From: Rehmannia glutinosa
Taxonomy: Eukaryota > Streptophyta > Magnoliopsida > Lamiales > Orobanchaceae
Direction of reading: 5' to 3'
Length of the DNA stretch: 64,000 nt
NCBI GenBank assembly: GCA_016081115.2
Contig: JABTTQ020002610.1
Coordinates: forward strand, 1,736,030-1,800,029
In this document: in pieces, positions 59,339 to 64,000 of the stretch
Position numbering within the stretch: position 1 is the first letter of the stretch
How the letters are laid out: the number at the start of each line of letters is the position of its first letter
The notes under the pieces: generated by a model
The model's database searches: none
What the model was told of the DNA's origin: nothing
What the model saw: the letters and a program-made list of their open reading frames with translations, nothing else
Position numbers and translations under genes: made by a program

Positions 59339-60085
59339 GAGATTGGTGATAGGAAATTGGATAAATAAATAAGAAAACTGAAAAAAGTGAATAAGAAAAG
59401 AACAGAGGGAATTGTCTTTTTTTTCCTCAAAAACAAAAACTAATACCTTGAATCCTTAAAAAGTGTGGGTGCTTTTGTTGTGTATCTTTGGGATTAGAGA
59501 TGTTAATAAGGTCAGGGTCATCCCTTCCCGCCCCTAGCCCGAAGAGGCCCTAACCCTTTAGAGCTAAAAAGCTCGAACTTATAAGGGCTTGAAATATCTA
59601 AGCATGACTACATTTACCCTACTGTAGGCTAGGGTCGGCTAGGGCCGACCCTATGACTTTTTTATTTTTTTATTTTTATATTTTTGATGAAGTTATTCTG
59701 TCTAAATTAAAACATTGCATCGGAAAATTTAACTTGCAAATTTCTTATTTTATAAAAATAATGTCATGTAATTCTTACATTCAATTTGCATTAAAATATT
59801 CAAAATTTGTCATTTTTGTTTTAGTAATCACATAGTCTATACCAAATATATTTTAGTTTTTATAATTATTAGCGTACTAAATAATCATTACCAATTACAT
59901 ACCAACTTTAATTTTGTATTTACTAAGTTTTTAGTAAGACTAAATTATGAATGAGATAAAAGATCAAATTTGATAATTTGTTAAGATAAATGATAATTGA
60001 TAAATGAGATCAAATAATAGATTAATAGTATTACAAGCATAAATTTTGAATATAAATATATAAAATACAAAAACCTTATCGGGAA
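59339..60085. other. Former PME upstream region and spacer
   Basis: 59339-59495 matches the upstream sequence kept in tandem units A to C, with about 430 bp missing between CCTTAAAAA and GTGTGGGTGC. Beyond it, 59510-59660 is rich in GGGTC and GGGCC words and contains a perfect 9-bp inverted repeat (AGGGTCGGC, loop TAGG, 59631-59652), possibly the end of a hAT-type element. The remainder is A+T-rich with no gene. Confidence 0.6.
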
Positions 60086-60090
60086 AAAAG

Positions 60091-61610
60091 TGATGAGTAT
60101 AAAATATACGTGCATTTGAGAATTTAAAATGATATATACTTGATGCATTTGCACGCATATTTAGTATATTTTGCTTGGTTTCCCTTGTTGGGCATGATAT
60201 CTGCGTACTCTTGTGAATTTTGCAGAAAATGGAGCTAAATTGGACAAAAGATGATAACATGTTTCAAATGATATGTAAATAGACAAGGTACGAGCAAAAA
60301 TGTGAAGGAAAGAAGCATGGACGGTCAAAGAAAAGAGAATTTCCTTCAAAAACGCCAAAACGTGCTAACAGATTTCAAAGATCTTTGGCGGTGTTTAGTA
60401 TTTTGGCCATAACTTCCTCTACAAAATGATATTGACATGATTAAGTGGCAATGGAAATCTAAGAGAAAGATATACAACTTTCATGAAGACCGAGATCAAA
60501 TTCGATCGCACGACCCAACCGTGTGGGATTACATGGGCGTGCGATGTAAGCTGGGGCTGAATAGGTCTTTTTTCCTCCTCAAACGCCGCAAGTGATCTCT
60601 CGAAGTATCTATAAAAGGGACCCAAGGCTATGCACGAAAATACATCATTCAAAGATCACTCTCTACTGAGGAGAAAACACATCAAATAACACAGAACAGA
60701 AGAATCGAAGAGCTTCTAAGAGTAAAAGGCTAGGTCGCGAAGAACACCACAATGCTTTCGCATCCCAGGGAGCACAAGAGCTCCGATGGCTTGGAAGGAG
60801 AATCCATCCCGACAAGGAGGGGTTTTCTTTCTATGTCTAAGAACTATTTCTCGTACTTATATGATATCTAAATATTGATTGATTTGTCTATGAGTTTGTA
60901 ATCAATGTTTGACATATTTTTCGGATCTTAAGGGCATAATCAAAATTGTGGATTTATATTAAATATAATTACTTGTTTTCTTAATTGCTTCATGCGTTCT
61001 ATTTTATGAATTCGAGCACTTATTTATAATTGTTTTTATCGATCAATAAATTACGTGTCATACTTCTAGTTCATAATCCGGCCAAGTGAGTTCTAGCAGA
61101 CTAAAATCAAATTCGGACATGAAACATGTGTGACATGCGTCTTTGTGGGGAGTCATTCAATTCACAAATCTTTTGGAGTTAATAAGAATTATAACGTTCG
61201 AATTGGACTACAATTGTTATTAATCAATGTTTTACGCACCACTTGACCAGGGGAGTAAATGATATTAGGAATTTGAATCCATAGAATTGCATGACTTGGT
61301 TTTAAAACTTTATTCGCATTTAATATTGAAGAAGCATGTTGAGATTATGTGCCTAAAGTTGTTCCTAATGATGTTGAAAATACTTGTGGGGTTGAGAAAT
61401 TTATTTTATTTCTTTTTCTTTATTTTTGATTTTCTTAGTTAGATAAAATAACTTGATTTTCTGGCCGCTTCTATAAAATTAGAATACGATGTTATTATAG
61501 CCTAAGTGTTTAGAGCTTCAATCCTCGAGAATATGACCTTGCTTGCCATTATCCTATAAACTACATTGTACACTTGCATTGTATGAACCAAAATAAATTT
61601 TTGGCGACCA
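60091..61610 (+). repeat. 5' LTR of Athila-like element, ~1520 bp
   Basis: Start fixed by the matching copy at 63661. The end is placed at the CA (61609-61610) before the spacer AGTTT and the primer-binding site; this end is an estimate since the second LTR is incomplete here. TATAAAAG lies at 60610-60617. Confidence 0.75.
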
Positions 61611-61615
61611 AGTTT

Positions 61616-61640
61616 TGCGCGCCGATTCTTTGTCGGGATT
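61616..61640 (+). other. Degenerate Asp-tRNA-type primer-binding site
   Basis: TGCGCGCCG followed by TGTCGGGATTG corresponds to the Athila-type site TGGCGCCGTTGCCGGGGA with several changes. The AAGTTTT lead before it is the usual context in such elements. Confidence 0.65.
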
Positions 61641-63646
61641 GATTGGATTCTACTTAGATATAGTAATAAGTAGTCTAATCTTAATTGATGCATATTTTTT
61701 ATAATTATTTTTTGATTTTTTTATAGTTTTTCTTCTTCGTTTTAAAATCGTTTTTGTTGAGTGCGAGACTGGAATCTTTGGAGATACAAGACGCCCAAAT
61801 CGGCTGCTTTGCATTGGGAGGCCAACATCAAAAGGGTAAATTAGAGCAATGTCATTAAATCGATAGATAGATGGTACGAATATGAGGGATTAATGATTTC
61901 AATCGCGTGGTTCAATGAAAGCGATCTTAGAAATATGAGTCCTGGTCAAGACGAAAAACTTAGCGCTTTGTGGGAGGCAACCCAGGCGTCGCGAAAAACC
62001 CGGGGGTCAAAAAAATAAAAACAAAAAAAAAAAAAAAATAATTCTGAAAAAAAAAAAAAAAAATATAAATTCGGAAAAAAAAAAAAACGAAATAAAAATG
62101 CAAAAAAAAAAAAACTAGACGCACACGGGCATGTGGACTCACACGACCCGACCGACGATCTGCTCCCGGTTTTGAATTGACGGACGAGCTCCTGGCTTCA
62201 TCGGAACTATCCATGTAAGTACTTATTATGCATTCCTCTTTCTTCGATAATTTTCTCATATGTTCGGGACAAAGCATATTTTAAGTTTGGGGGATTGTTA
62301 AGAATGCATAATTTAGTATTGTTGCATTTTGCATTGCATTTAGGTCTGCATGTAGAAACACTTGCATGATTATTTTCGAGGAAAAAAAACAAATTTTTCT
62401 GATTTTTTCGATTTTTAGTCATTTTAGTTTTAGCACGTTTACCGCTTTAGCACATTTAATTGCTTTTGTGTGTGATTTTTATTTCGATTCGTATGCTCGG
62501 CTCCCTATGATTTTACTATGAATATTTTATGCCATGGGATAACTTACTTGAGGGGATAATGTAATAAATTTTTGGGAGAAAAGTTATTTATTTGTTTGGC
62601 ATGTGTTAAGAAAATTGGGTATTTGAGCATGTTGCGAAAAATAAGCCTGTGAGCTTTTGTGCCTTAAACTCGCTTTATATTATGCATACTTATTTCTTTC
62701 TTGAGTGTGTCATTCATGATTGATAGAACTCTACAGAACTTGCTCAGTATTCATTGAAGCCATGTGTGTGTGCAATTTTTGAAAATGATCTAAGACCATC
62801 TTTGTTTAGCCTACTTAGCTTTAAAAGGCCTACCTATGAACTCATGATTCCCTAGTTAGCCAATTTTGAGCCAAAACTTTTATTCCGAGCCACATTGATC
62901 TTTAAAATTTACATGTTTTTATCCCTACAAATTCTTGAGCTTATAGAAAATGAATAAGTTTGGGGAGATGTGGTGAAAATTAATAGAAAAGAGAGAAAGT
63001 TGGCAAATTAAAATAAAAAGGATGAGCGATTCCGGGTAAATGAAAAAGAAAATATCTCTGAAAGTACATAAACAAAAATGAGAGCTTGAGGCTAAAGAAA
63101 AAGAAAAGAAGGCAAAAAGGCCTAAAAATGAAAAAGGAAAACTAAGGGTGGAATTGAGTTGGAAAAGATAACTCGATATTATGTTGAAATGGGTTGGTGA
63201 ATTACAAGTCAGATGCTTAAATTCTATTTGCTCAAGTCAAGTCACTTAATCCAAATTTTCCTACCCTTACCAAAGAGCCTACATTACAACCAAATGAAAA
63301 GTCCTTTTTGATTCTTAGATTGTGCACACAAAAGTGGTCGAGATATTAGACGATTTGCAAGCTTTATGGTAGTTCTACTTTCATTGAATTGAATTTGAGC
63401 GTAAACACTATCATACACTTTTGAGAGTCGAGTGATACAATACCTACTTGTGAGTCGCGATGTCGAGTACCCAAGAAAGTATTAATTAGGCCGAGCTTAT
63501 GAATAATTTATCTCTTGATAATGAATTGCGGGGTTCCCTTGAGTATGGAGTTGAGTGATGTTTAATGTTTATAGTGTTCATGGGTGTTTTTTCGTTTTCC
63601 CCTTATATTATTTTTCTGAATTTGCTCGAGGACGAGCAATGCTTTA
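61641..63646 (+). other. Internal region of Athila-like element, non-coding
   Basis: No gag or pol motif is visible on either strand. It holds a TTGTGGGAGGCAACCC word (61967-61982) common in untranslated regions of plant gypsy elements, four A-runs (62014-62113), and PPT-like words AAGTTTGGGGGATTG (62284) and AAGTTTGGGGAGATG (62956), besides the real one before the 3' LTR. Open frames such as the Phe-rich minus-strand frame at 61960-62277 come from the A-runs. Confidence 0.65.
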
Positions 63647-63660
63647 AGTTTGGGGAATTT
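63647..63660 (+). other. Polypurine tract of Athila-like element
   Basis: AGTTTGGGGAATTT directly before the second TGATGAGT. It follows GAGGACGAGCAATGCTTTA, the usual lead-in in Athila/Tat elements. Confidence 0.78.
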
Positions 63661-64000
63661 TGATGAGTGTAAAATATACGTGCATTTGAGGGTTTAAAAT
63701 GATATATATTTGATGCATTTGCACGCATATTTAGTCTGTTTTGCTTGGTTTCCCTTGTTGGGCGTGATATGCGTACTCTTGTGAATTTTACATAAAATGG
63801 AACTAAATTAGACAAAAGATGATAGCATGTTTCAAATGATATGTAAATAGACAAGGTACGAGCAAAAATGTGAAGGAAAGAAGCATGGACGGTCAAAGAA
63901 AAGAGAATTTCCTTCAAAAACGTTAAAGCGCGCTAACAGTTTCAAAGATTGGCGGTTTAGTATTTTGGCCATGACTTCCTCTACATAATTGATATTGATG
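63661..64000 (+). repeat. 3' LTR of Athila-like element, first 340 bp
   Basis: Collinear with 60091-60435 with few differences; continues beyond the window end. Confidence 0.93.

Larger units (their letters stand above)
60091..64000 (+). mobile_element. Athila-like LTR element without gag-pol, 3' end outside the window
   Basis: A direct repeat starting TGATGAGTRTAAAATATACG occurs at 60091 and again at 63661, giving the starts of two LTRs 3570 bp apart. The first LTR is followed by a damaged Asp-tRNA-type primer-binding site, and the second is preceded by GCTTTAAGTTTGGGGAATTT, the typical Athila/Tat polypurine context. Only about 2 kb lies between the LTRs and it contains no gag or pol domain, so this is a non-autonomous or deleted element. 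The second LTR continues past the window. Confidence 0.87.

Noticed and set aside
62014..62113. Poly(A) tail of a LINE or processed pseudogene
   Set aside because: Four separate A-runs inside the interior of an LTR element, with no LINE or gene sequence upstream and no target duplication.

Overview
The window reads as repeat-dense nuclear DNA of a flowering plant, probably a eudicot. It is A+T-rich, holds Ty1-copia and Ty3-gypsy elements of plant lineages with plant-type primer-binding sites, carries a SINE tail ending in (TTG)n, and its only host-gene remnants are plant pectinesterase (PME) homologues. I see no intact protein-coding gene, no rRNA or tRNA gene, no CRISPR array and no prokaryotic signal. 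Nearly every open frame is a fragment of a decayed retrotransposon or a chance frame.

Layout. 1-2585: 3' end of a copia element (CopA, + strand; family 1) with a complete 3' LTR. It interrupts the 5' part of a minus-strand copia element (CopD; family 2, 2586-6894). 8015-9543: a solo LTR of family 2 with an exact 5-bp target duplication (TTAGC). 11060-31123: a PME-like gene fragment followed by three tandem units of about 1.78 kb (A, B, C) built from PME pieces. Unit A is split by a complete 14.1-kb SIRE/Maximus-like copia element (CopB, 12067-26166, target duplication TTGAA) and also carries a 5'-truncated SINE with a 13-bp target duplication. Units B and C preserve the empty sites of both insertions. 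31124-35544: A+T-rich spacer with a MITE-like element and a local duplication.

35550-55420: a complete minus-strand Ty3-gypsy element of Tekay/Del type (LTRs of 4.13 and 4.15 kb, target duplication CATTG on both sides), whose gag is split by a family-1 copia element (CopE, 44188-50032). 55426-57690: spacer with an A-rich degenerate tandem repeat. 57969-59338: a minus-strand PME-like pseudogene, the best preserved relative of the tandem units. 60091-64000: an Athila-like gypsy-type element that is non-autonomous or deleted (only about 2 kb between LTRs, no gag or pol); its 3' LTR runs off the window.

How it fits together. The retrotransposon genes (gag, protease, integrase, reverse transcriptase, RNase H) once formed polyproteins that copied and inserted their own RNA; all copies here have stops and frameshifts and must now depend on other copies, if they move at all. 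The order of events can be read from nesting: PME duplication, then SINE and CopB insertion into unit A; gypsy insertion, then CopE into it; CopD, then CopA into it. The most unusual signal is a series of seven adjacent short hairpins with GTGGT-type loops and covarying stems in the transcribed part of the family-1 LTR, kept in all three LTR copies. A second is a concentration of copy-to-copy differences at CAG/CTG triplets, including all four iMet primer-binding sites, which may reflect CHG methylation or a base-calling artefact linked to it. I did not find a convincing new multi-gene system.
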